Below are positions 18,553 through 27,384 of a stretch of 64,000 nucleotides of DNA, piece by piece. The stretch lies in assembly GCF_002902575.1 (NCBI RefSeq), contig NZ_PPRD01000077.1, forward strand, positions 1 to 64,000, in the 5' to 3' direction. The stretch comes from Staphylococcus croceilyticus. Lineage in GTDB: Bacteria; Bacillota; Bacilli; Staphylococcales; Staphylococcaceae. The notes under the pieces were generated by a model that saw only the letters and a program-made list of their open reading frames with translations, was not told the DNA's origin and ran no database searches. A program made the position numbers and the translations under genes. Each line of letters starts with the position of its first letter. Position 1 is the stretch's first letter.

Positions 18553-19914
18553 ATGGAAGAAGTTATTGCTTATGTACGTCAAAGTACACTCAAACAACAA
18601 AGCTTAGCGACTCAGAAATCCCTCATTATAGACACTGCTAAGCAATATGGATGGTCCAATGTAACATTTTATGATGATAAGAAAACAGGTCGACATACAA
18701 AACATTCGGGTTATCAAAAAATGGTAGAAATGATTACATCTGGAAAATGTAAAGTATTATGTTGCTATCGCTTAAATCGGCTCCATCGTAATTTGAAAAA
18801 TGCCATACAATTCTTTGAAATTTGTAAAAAGCATCACGTCACAATCATCAGTGTTAACGATGGATATTTTGATTTGTCTTAAAAGTTTGATTGCTTTCGC
18901 TTAAACATACTCATGAGTCTAGCTGAAATGGAGTCTAATAATATCAGTGAACAGACACGAAATGGGACAAGAGAAAAAGCCAAACAAGGTAAGCTAATCA
19001 CAACTCATGCACCTTTTGGGTATCGTTATAGACAAGGTCATTTTGTTGTACATGAAGAAGAAGCCTATACAGTCAAAGCAGTTTATCGCTGGTACTTACA
19101 CGGTCTAGGCTACAAAAAGATTTCCCAACATTTAGATAACCATCCTAAGCTTATTCCTCGTAAGCCCTATCAAGTTAGAAATATTCTCTTGAATCCTAAC
19201 TATTGCGGTCGTGTCATTAATAAATATGGCACATTTAATGATATCGTTCCGCCTATTATTGATGTTGATATGTTTGAAGAAGCACAAGAGCGTCGTATTC
19301 ATAAGCAACACAATCGATCCAATTCTAGAAATAAGCTAAAGCGACGAATCAAATGTCCTTACTGTCAATCAACATTAACAAACTTAACGATAAAAAAAGA
19401 GAAACACTCCCTACGTTACTATGTTTGTCCTAAGAATATGAATGAAGCCTATCATACGTGTCCATTTAAAGGTATCAATGCGCAAATGATTGAAACAGAG
19501 GTCCTCAACACTTGTAAAGCATATTGTGATAATCCGTCATTTCATGACAAATTAAATAAGACAATACTAAAAGCTCTAAAACACCAACAAATGAAACACA
19601 GACAATCACATTTAACACAAGAACAACTCATCGAAAAACTGGCACAAAATCAAATTGATATCGAAACGTTTAAACGTTTATCTGCTGGCTTTGAAAGAGA
19701 AGAACGTTACTCTAATTATTCACATAAACAAATTACCGAAACAATCCGTCATATAATCAAAGATAAATTGACATTAGAAACCATAGCACCTTTGATTAAT
19801 GACATTACAATAACTCAAACTAAACAATTACAAGGTATCTACTTTAAAAATAGTCCACTCAATATCGTTGAACAATCACACTTAATAATATCTGAAAGGA
19901 TGGAAGTAATATGA
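18553..19914 (+). pseudogene. ccrA: ccrA, interrupted by one in-frame stop codon
   Basis: CcrA pairs with CcrB to excise SCC elements. The frame is continuous from the ATG at 18553 (after GGAGGT) to 19914 apart from a TAA at 18880-18882. The stop lies after DGYFDLS, where CcrA proteins continue into FDR/FDRLKLN; here KFDCFRLNILMSLAEMES follows in the same frame. A C-to-T change of a CAA codon is the simplest cause. Catalytic Ser11 (VRQST) is in the short first part, and the recombinase and zinc domains are in the second. The protein of about 453 residues otherwise keeps family length. It overlaps ccrB by ATGA. The sequence looks like the ccrA4 type, from memory only. Internal restart near 18913 would lack the catalytic domain. 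Confidence 0.88.
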
Positions 19915-21599
19915 AACAACTTAAAAAGAAACATATTGGATTATATGCCCGTGTATCGACTGAAACTCAAAAAAATGGTTACAGTATTCAAGGTCAATTA
20001 AACCAACTTACAGAGTATTGTCAATTTCAAGGTTATGAGGTCGTTGATGAATATACCGATCGTGGTATATCGGGTAAAACAATGGAACGTCCAGAATTAC
20101 AACGTATGTTAAAAGATGCAAATGACGGTAAGTTAGACTGTATTATGGTCTACAAAACCAATCGTTTAGCTAGAAATACCTCAGACTTATTAAATATTGT
20201 GGAAAAATTGTATAAAATCAATGTCGAATTTTTTAGTCTAACTGAAAAAATAGAAATTGCCAGCTCAACAGGTAAATTGATGCTCCAAATTTTAGCCAGC
20301 TTCGCAGAATTTGAAAGAAATACGATTATAGAAAACGTTTATAACGGTCAAAGACAACGAGCGATTGAAGGTTATTACCAAGGTAATTTACCTTTAGGCT
20401 ATGATAAAGTACCTGACAGTAAAAAAGAGCTCATGATCAATCAACATGAAGCGAATATTGTTAAATATATTTTTGAGTCATACGCTAAAGGTCATGGTTA
20501 TCGTAAGATTGCGAACGCATTGAATCATAAAGGTTATGTGACTAAGAAAGCGAAACCTTTTAGCATTTCGTCCATTACTTACATCATCTCAAACCCTTTT
20601 TACATTGGAAAGATACAGTTTGCGAAGTATAGACACTGGAGCGATAAAAAACGAAAAGGACTCAATGAAGAACCAATCATTGCAGATGGTAAGCATGCGC
20701 CTATTATTGATAAAGCTTTACGGGATAAAGTACAGTTTAAACGCCAAGAGAGTCGCAAGAAACCACAAGTTCACGGTAAAGGGACTAACCTACTGACTGG
20801 CATTGTAAAATGTCCGAAATGTGGTGCAGCAATGGCCGCAAGTAATACGACCAATACATTAAAAGATGGCACTAAGAAAAGAATCAGATATTACTCATGT
20901 AGTAATTTTAGAAACAAAGGTTCAAAAGTTTGTTCAGCCAATAGTGTTAGAGCAGATGTACTAGAAAAATATGTTATGGATCAGATATTGGAAATTATCA
21001 AAAGCAAAAAGGTATTGAAGCAATTGGTTGAAAAGGTAAATGAAAGAAGTCAAATAGACGTATCTTCTTTGAATCATGATATTGCCTATAAACAGTCACA
21101 ATGTGAAGAAATAAAAGCCAAAATGCATACACTAACGAAAACTATCGAAGACTCCCCTGACTTAGATAGCGTATTGAAACCAACAATACTTAGCTACCAA
21201 GATGAATTGAATCAAATAAATAATCAAATCCATCAACTAGAACAAGATAAACAAGCGGAATCTCCACATTATGATGCAGATATGATTGCTAATGTATTAC
21301 AAGCAATATTCAAAGATATAGACAAATTAGAGAAATCTCAGTTGAAATCACTATATCTAACAATCATCGATCGTATTGACATAAGAAAAGATGAGCATCA
21401 TAAGAAGCAATTTTACGTTACGCTCAAACTGAATAATGAGATTATCAAACAACTATTTAATAACCATCCACTTGGGAGTGGGACAGAAATAATATTTTCT
21501 CAAAATTTATTTCGTTGTCCTACCCCAGCAAGGATGACTAGGTTTGAAAAAAGCTTGATTCAAGCGCATTTTCAAATCAGTCAGCTACTGACAAAATGA
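19911..21599 (+). CDS. ccrB: Cassette chromosome recombinase CcrB (large serine recombinase)
   Basis: This 562-residue serine recombinase has catalytic Ser16 in GLYARVSTETQ, the recombinase domain, a zinc ribbon (CPKCGA near 301), and a coiled coil (about 380-450). CcrB needs CcrA for excision, and ccrA upstream is broken. The last 40 or so residues, from about HPLGSGTEIIFSQ, are encoded by a copy of the common staphylococcal intergenic repeat with GGGAGTGGGACAGAAAT, so the C-terminus appears extended past the usual length of about 540. The frame itself is intact. It resembles the ccrB4 type, which I cannot confirm without alignment. Confidence 0.9.
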   Translation: MKQLKKKHIGLYARVSTETQKNGYSIQGQLNQLTEYCQFQGYEVVDEYTDRGISGKTMERPELQRMLKDANDGKLDCIMVYKTNRLARNTSDLLNIVEKLYKINVEFFSLTEKIEIASSTGKLMLQILASFAEFERNTIIENVYNGQRQRAIEGYYQGNLPLGYDKVPDSKKELMINQHEANIVKYIFESYAKGHGYRKIANALNHKGYVTKKAKPFSISSITYIISNPFYIGKIQFAKYRHWSDKKRKGLNEEPIIADGKHAPIIDKALRDKVQFKRQESRKKPQVHGKGTNLLTGIVKCPKCGAAMAASNTTNTLKDGTKKRIRYYSCSNFRNKGSKVCSANSVRADVLEKYVMDQILEIIKSKKVLKQLVEKVNERSQIDVSSLNHDIAYKQSQCEEIKAKMHTLTKTIEDSPDLDSVLKPTILSYQDELNQINNQIHQLEQDKQAESPHYDADMIANVLQAIFKDIDKLEKSQLKSLYLTIIDRIDIRKDEHHKKQFYVTLKLNNEIIKQLFNNHPLGSGTEIIFSQNLFRCPTPARMTRFEKSLIQAHFQISQLLTK

Positions 21600-21606
21600 T
21601 AAAATA

Positions 21607-21636
21607 GGCTGAGACATTTTATTTTGTCCCAGCCTC
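21607..21636 (+). terminator. Terminator after ccrB
   Basis: AGGCTGAGACA pairs with TGTCCCAGCCT (one G-U-type mismatch) over an 8-nt T-rich loop. This is the common staphylococcal GGCTGGGACA-type hairpin, here just after the ccrB stop. Confidence 0.7.
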
Positions 21637-21725
21637 TTATTTTTGTCCCAAACACTGTATCTTATTATTTAGTAAATAAAGTGAGTATAATTATCTTTTA
21701 ATAGAATAAAAAATAAAACCCTTCA

Positions 21726-21739
21726 AGAAAACGTTTACA
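21726..21739 (+). promoter_or_regulatory. Probable CcpA-binding cre site of the psu operon
   Basis: AGAAAACGTTTACA matches the Gram-positive cre consensus TGWNANCGNTNWCA at all but the first position. It lies about 90 nt upstream of psuK. Carbon catabolite control would fit an operon that feeds ribose 5-phosphate into central metabolism. Confidence 0.55.
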
Positions 21740-21775
21740 CAAAAATGTATATATGTTATTATCTCTTTGAATGAA

Positions 21776-21796
21776 ACAAACAAATGTTTTGTTTGT
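21776..21796. promoter_or_regulatory. 21-bp palindrome before psuK, likely operator
   Basis: ACAAACAAAT and TTTTGTTTGT form an almost perfect palindrome (one mismatch) about 30 nt before the psuK start. PsuK carries an N-terminal helix-turn-helix, so autoregulation through this site is a reasonable inference. Confidence 0.5.
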
Positions 21797-21828
21797 GAAC
21801 TATTGTTTCTTTAAAAGGAGGTGCTATT

Positions 21829-22938
21829 TTGAAAAATAAAGAGCAATTTATTTTAAACGAAATTAAAAAAAATCCTTTTATTACTCAACAAGAGTTAGCA
21901 GAACGTATTGGTTTATCAAGGCCAGCCACAGCTAATATAATATCTGGTTTAATAAAAAAGAAATATATATTAGGAAAAGCATACATTGTTAATGAGGAAG
22001 ATTCCATAATCTGTATTGGAGCTGCTAATGTTGATAGAAAGTTTTATTGTGATACTGATCTACAATCTATGACTTCCAATCCAGTAAAATCAACAAAATC
22101 GATTGGAGGTGTAGCAAGAAATATTGCTGAAAACTTAGGGAGACTTGGTGAAAATGTTACATTTTTAACAGCAGCTGGAAATGATAGCGAATGGAGTTTG
22201 ATTAAAAAACTATCTGAGCCTTTTATGAATACAAATTATATTCAACCTATAGAAAATGCAAGTACAGGATCATATACAGCTATTATAGATAAAAAAGGTG
22301 ATATGCAGTATGGTTTTGCAGATATGAATATTTACGAGGAAATTACACCTGAATTTCTGTCAAAGCAGTCATCTATCTTATTAAAAGCTAAATGTTTAGT
22401 AATAGATTTAAATTTACCCAAAAAATCTATTGAGTACCTCACTTCATTCGCAGAAAAAAACAATATTAAGTTAGTAATTGTACCAGTATCTTCACCTAAA
22501 ATGATCCATATGCCTAATTCACTACATTCAATTGATTGGTTAATTATTAATCGCGATGAAACTGAAACTTTTTTAAAAATGAAAATTGATAGTAATGATG
22601 ACATGAGTATTGCTGCTGAGAAATTAATTAATCTTGGTGTGTCTAACGTCATTATTACAAATGGACTAAAACCACTCATTTTCAAAGATAATAGTTCAGA
22701 ATCATTTCACTCAGTAATTTCATCTAAAAATGTAGTTGATGTAACTGGTGCTGGTGATTCATTTACTAGCGCAGTAATATATAGTTGGCTAAAAAATTAT
22801 ACTAATGAAGACATTATTAACTTAGCTTTGTTAAACTCGAAGAAAACTGTTGAAACTAATTACACTGTTAGACAAAATTTAGATCAAAAACAATTAGAAA
22901 TTGAATTGGAGGAATTTAAAAATGAAAAAATTTCTTGA
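21829..22938 (+). CDS. psuK: Pseudouridine kinase with N-terminal winged helix-turn-helix
   Basis: The 369-residue protein starts at TTG, 6 nt after GGAGGT. Residues 1-60 form a winged helix-turn-helix ([20 protein letters not shown]). The rest is a PfkB/ribokinase-fold kinase: [15 protein letters not shown] near residue 92 and the catalytic signature [12 protein letters not shown] near 304-315. PsuK phosphorylates pseudouridine to its 5'-phosphate, which PsuG then splits. The assignment to pseudouridine rests on the neighbouring psuG, since PfkB kinases vary in substrate. The HTH-kinase fusion is known among PfkB proteins annotated as sugar or nucleoside kinases. It overlaps psuG by 17 nt. 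The operon interrupts the usual ccrB-DUF950 order. Confidence 0.85.
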   Translation: MKNKEQFILNEIKKNPFITQQELAERIGLSRPATANIISGLIKKKYILGKAYIVNEEDSIICIGAANVDRKFYCDTDLQSMTSNPVKSTKSIGGVARNIAENLGRLGENVTFLTAAGNDSEWSLIKKLSEPFMNTNYIQPIENASTGSYTAIIDKKGDMQYGFADMNIYEEITPEFLSKQSSILLKAKCLVIDLNLPKKSIEYLTSFAEKNNIKLVIVPVSSPKMIHMPNSLHSIDWLIINRDETETFLKMKIDSNDDMSIAAEKLINLGVSNVIITNGLKPLIFKDNSSESFHSVISSKNVVDVTGAGDSFTSAVIYSWLKNYTNEDIINLALLNSKKTVETNYTVRQNLDQKQLEIELEEFKNEKIS

Positions 22939-23833
22939 ATTTTCTACAGAAGTTGAAGAAGCCAAAAAAAACAATAGTCCCATAGTAGCTTTAGAATCTA
23001 CAATAATCTCTCATGGTATGCCCTACCCACAAAACATTGAAATGGCAAAAAAAGTTGAACAAATAATACGAGACAATGGCGCCACACCTGCTACTATTGC
23101 CATAATGGATGGGAAAATAAAAATTGGTTTAAACGAAAATGACTTGGAGACTCTAGCAAATAGTCCTAATGTCGCTAAAGTATCTCGTCGCGACTTAGCA
23201 GAAATAGTTGCTACTAAAAAAATTGGGGCTACAACTGTTGCTTCTACTATGATTTGTTCAGAATTAGCTGGGATACCATTTTTTGTCACTGGTGGAATTG
23301 GTGGTGTTCATAAGGGCGTAGAAACTAGTATGGATATTTCAGCAGATTTAGAAGAACTAGCGCATACAAATGTTACAGTTATATGCGCAGGAGCAAAATC
23401 TATTTTAGATTTGCCTAAAACGCTTGAATACTTAGAAACTAAAGGTGTTCCGGTAATTGGATATCAAACAACTGAACTACCTGCTTTTTTCACTAGAGAA
23501 AGCGGTTTAAAACTAAATAGTTCAGTTGAGGAACCTACAGAAATAGCTGAAATTTTCAAGACCAAAATGGAGTTAAATTTACATGGTGGAATGGTCATTG
23601 CAAATCCTGTTCCTAAAGAACATGAACTTTCTAAAGATTATATTGACACTATAATTGAAGAAGCTGTTAAAGATTCTATTGCCAATGGAATTAGTGGAAA
23701 AGACTCTACACCTTTCCTTCTTAAAACAATCGTTGAAAAAACAGATGGCAAAAGCTTAGAAACAAATATTAAGTTGGTAGAAAATAACGCTGTTTTAGGA
23801 GCTAAAATAGCTGTAGCTTTCAGCAAAATGTAG
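22922..23833 (+). CDS. psuG: Pseudouridine-5'-phosphate glycosidase PsuG
   Basis: The protein of about 303 residues matches PsuG along its length: [17 protein letters not shown] near the start, [10 protein letters not shown] near 100, [12 protein letters not shown] near 122, and [13 protein letters not shown] near the end. The enzyme cleaves pseudouridine 5'-phosphate to uracil and ribose 5-phosphate in the cytosol. The ATG at 22922 follows GGAGG inside the end of psuK. Together with psuK and the transporter it makes a complete route for taking up and degrading pseudouridine from RNA turnover. All conserved segments are intact. Confidence 0.93.
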   Translation: MKKFLEFSTEVEEAKKNNSPIVALESTIISHGMPYPQNIEMAKKVEQIIRDNGATPATIAIMDGKIKIGLNENDLETLANSPNVAKVSRRDLAEIVATKKIGATTVASTMICSELAGIPFFVTGGIGGVHKGVETSMDISADLEELAHTNVTVICAGAKSILDLPKTLEYLETKGVPVIGYQTTELPAFFTRESGLKLNSSVEEPTEIAEIFKTKMELNLHGGMVIANPVPKEHELSKDYIDTIIEEAVKDSIANGISGKDSTPFLLKTIVEKTDGKSLETNIKLVENNAVLGAKIAVAFSKM

Positions 23834-23843
23834 GTGCTTGACT

Positions 23844-25025
23844 ATGTCAATAATCTTCACATTTTTAGGAATAGTTTTTGCTTTATTAGTTGCATATATT
23901 TTTAGTTTTAATAGAAAAGCTATAGATATAAAAAAACCAATGATTATGATAGTAATACAAATTGTTCTTGTTTTATTTATGATGAATACATCAATAGGTC
24001 TTAATTTATTAACCGCAATGAGTACATTTTTTGAAGGTTTAATGAATATTAGTAAAGAAGGTATTGAATTCGTTTTTGGAGATTTACAAAATAAAAACGG
24101 CTATAATTTCTTTCTAAATGTATTACTACCTTTAGTTTTTATTTCAGTTTTAATTGGTATGTTAAACTATTTTAAAATTTTACCTTTTCTAATTAAAATT
24201 ATAGGTTGGATAATTAATAAAATAACTCATATGGGCCAACTTGAAAGCTATATCGCAATATCTACTTCTATGTTAGGTCAACCAGAGGTTTATTTAACAG
24301 TTAAAAATATTATTCCAAGCTTGTCAAAAGAAAAGTTATATACTATCGCTACTTCAGGTATGAGTGCTGTCAGTATGGCTATGCTAGGCTCATATATGCA
24401 AATGATCGATCCTAAATATGTAGTTACTGCAGTTGTTTTAAATATTTTCAGTGCTTTGATAATTGCTAGCGTCATTAATCCTTACAAAAATGATAATAAA
24501 GAATTAGAAGCTGAATCAGAAAAAAATATTAAAAAAACAACTTTCTTTCAAATGATTGGTGAAAGTGCTATTGATGGCTTCAGAATTGCTATTACTGTAG
24601 CAATAATGTTGTTAGCTTTTATATCTTTAATGAAAGGAATTACTATTGTATTTGATTTAGTCGGTCTAGATTTTAAAAAATTGATTGGTTACATATTTGC
24701 TCCTATCGCTTTCATTATGGGTATTCCATGGAGTGAAGCTATACGTGCTGGATCAATTATGGCAACAAAGTTAATTACAAATGAGTTCGTAGCAATGTTA
24801 GATTTTCAAAAAATTGCCTCTTCTCTATCTCCAAAGACTCAAGGTATAATATCTGTTTATCTTGTAAGCTTTGCTAACTTTGGTACTGTTGGAATTATGG
24901 TAGGAGCTATTAAAGGTATTGATAGTAAACAGGGAAATAAAGTAGCTTCTTTTGCCCTAAGATTATTATTAGGTGCAACATTAGCATCAATTATTTCAGC
25001 AAGTATTATTGGCTTAGTTTTATAA
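23844..25025 (+). CDS. Nucleoside transporter (NupC/CNT family), probable pseudouridine importer
   Basis: The integral membrane protein of about 393 residues has around ten hydrophobic segments. Two CNT-type marks are visible: the STSMLGQPEVYL segment near 145 and the VSFANFGTVGIMVGAI segment near 345, which carry the nucleoside- and ion-binding residues of concentrative nucleoside transporters. Its place directly after psuG suggests that pseudouridine is the substrate. The start is the ATG at 23844, 8 nt after TAGGTG. A terminator follows. It is somewhat shorter than E. coli NupC at the N-terminus but within the family range. Confidence 0.85.
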   Translation: MSIIFTFLGIVFALLVAYIFSFNRKAIDIKKPMIMIVIQIVLVLFMMNTSIGLNLLTAMSTFFEGLMNISKEGIEFVFGDLQNKNGYNFFLNVLLPLVFISVLIGMLNYFKILPFLIKIIGWIINKITHMGQLESYIAISTSMLGQPEVYLTVKNIIPSLSKEKLYTIATSGMSAVSMAMLGSYMQMIDPKYVVTAVVLNIFSALIIASVINPYKNDNKELEAESEKNIKKTTFFQMIGESAIDGFRIAITVAIMLLAFISLMKGITIVFDLVGLDFKKLIGYIFAPIAFIMGIPWSEAIRAGSIMATKLITNEFVAMLDFQKIASSLSPKTQGIISVYLVSFANFGTVGIMVGAIKGIDSKQGNKVASFALRLLLGATLASIISASIIGLVL

Positions 25026-25042
25026 ATAATAAAATTTTAAGT

Positions 25043-25080
25043 AAAAAGTCTTCACTAAAATTTAATAGTGAAGACTTTTT
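25043..25080 (+). terminator. Terminator of the psu operon
   Basis: A perfect 15-bp inverted repeat (AAAAAGTCTTCACTA and its complement) with an 8-nt loop ends in a T-run, 18 nt after the transporter stop. Confidence 0.9.
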
Positions 25081-25253
25081 ATTATAGAAAGTTCTTTATT
25101 TTCTTCTTCTGATTACTTTTTATAACTATTTATAAGAATTCTCTTTATCAATTTCAATAACACTTATCTAATATGGTAGCAAATTGCATTATCTATCTAC
25201 TACTACACGAAGCTTATATTGAAATTGCTAAAGAACATCCCACGATGATTTTT

Positions 25254-25328
25254 TAACGGGAAATGAATGGGATTTGCTTACTCGAAGAAGCAGAAGGATT
25301 GTGCAAGCACAATCCCAAAATCCCGTTA
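25254..25328. repeat. Imperfect stem-loop in the 560-bp gap before DUF950
   Basis: TAACGGGA and TGGGATT on the left pair with AATCCCA and TCCCGTTA on the right, and a small inner palindrome GTGCAAGCAC lies near the end. The rest of the gap (25081-25585) shows no gene; GGGATT/CGGGATT motifs recur to about 25510. It is probably a left-over junction of the psu insertion or a regulatory leader. Confidence 0.45.
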
Positions 25329-25585
25329 TTCTTTATAAATAAATAATATATATAAGGAAGCAGAAACCCAACCCTATCATCAATACTTATAAATAATGAG
25401 TTGATTGTTCGTCAAAATGAGTGGGATTCCGGGATTTCCTTGTTACACCAACGTTTATCACGGGTTTTTGATCGGAATTTTCTCTTATTCTTACCGGGAT
25501 TCGTAATAAATGACAAATCAAATATATATTATCCCATTGATGTATATGAACTACATCACTATCACACTATCTAGGAGGCAATGAT

Positions 25586-25936
25586 ATGGAAACAATCACT
25601 CAAGAACTCAAACAATATATAACTCATCTATTCCAACTATCTAACAACGAAACATGGGAATGTGAAGCGTTAGAAGAAGCAGCAGAAAATATTCTACCGG
25701 AACGTTTTATTAATAATTCTCCACTGGCACATCTCATACTTGAAACTTATACCTACTATAATAATGAGCTACATGAGCTAAGTATCTATCCATTTCTAAT
25801 GTACGCCAATAACCAACTCATCAGCATTGGTTATCTGGATCATTTTGATATGGACTTTCTATACCTCACAGATACTAAAAATACGATTATCGATGAACGT
25901 CATTTACTAAGAGAAGGAGGGAATAACCATGAATAA
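25586..25936 (+). CDS. DUF950 family protein of the ccrAB module
   Basis: The 116-residue acidic protein starts METITQELKQYITHLFQLSN after TAGGAGGCA. It is the paralogue of the gene at 8864-9202, with identity by eye of about 60 percent, much lower than for the genes that follow. In other SCC elements this gene directly follows ccrB; here the psu operon separates them by about 4 kb. The frame is intact. Function unknown. Confidence 0.85.
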   Translation: METITQELKQYITHLFQLSNNETWECEALEEAAENILPERFINNSPLAHLILETYTYYNNELHELSIYPFLMYANNQLISIGYLDHFDMDFLYLTDTKNTIIDERHLLREGGNNHE

Positions 25937-26021
25937 TTGGATCAAAGTGGCATAAATATCTGTTACAGTCATTAACGAAGTGATTGACATCATGAAAGAA
26001 AAGCAAAATGGAGGAAAATAG
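25929..26021 (+). pseudogene. Stop-interrupted copy of the 29-residue small gene
   Basis: The frame reads MNNWIKVA, stop (TAA), ISVTVINEVIDIMKEKQNGGK, stop. The copy in the ccrC module has CAA (Gln) at the place of the TAA, so a C-to-T change explains the interruption. Codons on both sides are otherwise conserved. It overlaps the DUF950 end by 8 nt. Confidence 0.65.
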
Positions 26022-26022
26022 T

Positions 26023-26334
26023 ATGAAAATCAATCGATACATCACAAGAGGCATTAGTGAACAACTATCTCTAGACCTTCAAATCTTACTTTGGAATATG
26101 GTAAAAGAAAGAGATCAACAAGGTCATACAGATTACCTACACATTTTTAAACTACAAGAAGATAATAATATACTCTCTATTACTCATGAACAAGAACAGC
26201 CCGCATACAAATTGGAATATCACTATACAAACTATGTAAAAAATCAAAATGCAGTACCTAAGAAAGTCTACGTCATTCGTGAAGATGATGTAGACACTTT
26301 TTATTATGTGATGCTTTTACCAGAAGAATACTAA
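26023..26334 (+). CDS. DUF960 family protein of the ccrAB module
   Basis: The protein of about 103 residues beginning MKINRYITRGISEQLSLD is the paralogue of 8459-8770. The start is chosen at the ATG after GGAGGAAAA; an upstream in-frame ATG lies before that site. The C-terminal half (YHYTNYVKNQNAVPKKVYVI) is almost identical in the two copies. The frame is intact and the function unknown. Confidence 0.86.
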   Translation: MKINRYITRGISEQLSLDLQILLWNMVKERDQQGHTDYLHIFKLQEDNNILSITHEQEQPAYKLEYHYTNYVKNQNAVPKKVYVIREDDVDTFYYVMLLPEEY

Positions 26335-26348
26335 AAGGAGTGAAGATG

Positions 26349-26852
26349 ATGAATACAATCAAAAGTACGATATACACAGAAGCGATATTTAGCGACGATG
26401 AAAAACACCGATACTTACTCAAAAAGACGTGGGATGAAAAGAAACCTGTTTGTACAGTGATAACGATGTATCCTCATTTAGATGGTGTATTATCACTCGA
26501 TCTCACAACTGTTCTCATCCTCAACCAATTAGCTAATTCAGAAAGATACGGTGCTGTATATCTTGTAAATCTATTCTCTAATATTAAAAGTCCAGAAAAT
26601 CTCAAACACATCAAAAATCCATACGATGAGCACACTGATATTCACTTGATGAAAGCGATTAGCGAAAGTGACACAGTGATTCTAGCTTATGGTGCTTATG
26701 CGAAGCGACCAGTTGTTGTAGAACGTGTCGAACAAGTGATGGAAATGCTAAAACCTCATAAGAAGAAAGTAAAGAAACTCATCAATCCAGTAACAAATGA
26801 AATCATGCATCCACTTAACCCTAAGGCACGTCAAAAATGGACATTGAAATAA
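26349..26852 (+). CDS. DUF1643 family protein of the ccrAB module
   Basis: The 167-residue protein starts MNTIKSTIYTEAIFSDDEKH. A second ATG lies one codon upstream (26346); AAAGGAG could serve either. It is about 94 percent identical by eye to its paralogue at 7940-8443. The most conserved part is the C-terminal KPHKKKVKKLINP region. The frame is intact, with no known function. Confidence 0.86.
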   Translation: MNTIKSTIYTEAIFSDDEKHRYLLKKTWDEKKPVCTVITMYPHLDGVLSLDLTTVLILNQLANSERYGAVYLVNLFSNIKSPENLKHIKNPYDEHTDIHLMKAISESDTVILAYGAYAKRPVVVERVEQVMEMLKPHKKKVKKLINPVTNEIMHPLNPKARQKWTLK

Positions 26853-26867
26853 AAGGAGGATTTATCT

Positions 26868-27089
26868 ATGAACCATGACACTACACAGTCAGACTGGCGA
26901 ACAGTTGCTAACTTCTTAGCAAAGCATAATTATGTATCAATAGTAAAAGGGCTAGTATATCATTTCACAGCAATTGAAGATGAAAAAATATTGGATAAAA
27001 TCTATGAAAATTTTATGAATGACGATTGTATTACAACGGTCCTTAATAATGATTTATAGACAATTATTAACCATTATCTATCAAAATGA
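26868..27089 (+). pseudogene. Copy of the 73-aa small gene with a premature TAG
   Basis: The frame starts at ATG 26868 after AAAGGAGG and stops at a TAG (27057-27059) ten codons before the end. The same frame then continues TIINHYLSK to a TGA at 27087-27089, giving exactly the length of the intact copy (7705-7926), which reads NDLQDIINYYLSK. The truncated 63-residue product may be made but lacks the conserved tail. Confidence 0.75.
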
Positions 27090-27112
27090 AAACTATATTC
27101 TAATAAAAATAA

Positions 27113-27143
27113 AGCATCCTTCACTTTTACGGTGAGGGATGCT
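27113..27143 (+). terminator. Terminator of the ccrAB accessory genes
   Basis: AGCATCCTTCAC pairs with GTGAGGGATGCT and is followed by a T-rich tract. It is a variant (one substitution, one extra base) of the hairpins at 6893-6926 and 7647-7680. The remaining 240 bp to speG hold only its promoter region. Confidence 0.85.
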
Positions 27144-27384
27144 CTATTTTTATTTTTTTATTTTCTTTTTGTTATCATTGATGTATTTATTATTAATATA
27201 AACAAATGTGACAGTTTTATATGTTTCATAGTAAGAGTAATAAATCAGAGATATTAGAGAATAATAAGAAAATGAGAATTAGTATGTAGTGAATTGTTAA
27301 AATAGAGTATTCACAGTGAATGATAACTTATTCGTTATTTATATTTATAATGCAAATATATAGGAAAATTTTAGGAGTGGAATT

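Noticed and set aside
25209..25226. Possible att-like sequence GAAGCTTATATTGAAATT
   Set aside because: Only the first part matches the SCC core; the TATCA and AAATAA parts are missing, and no inverted-repeat flank is seen.
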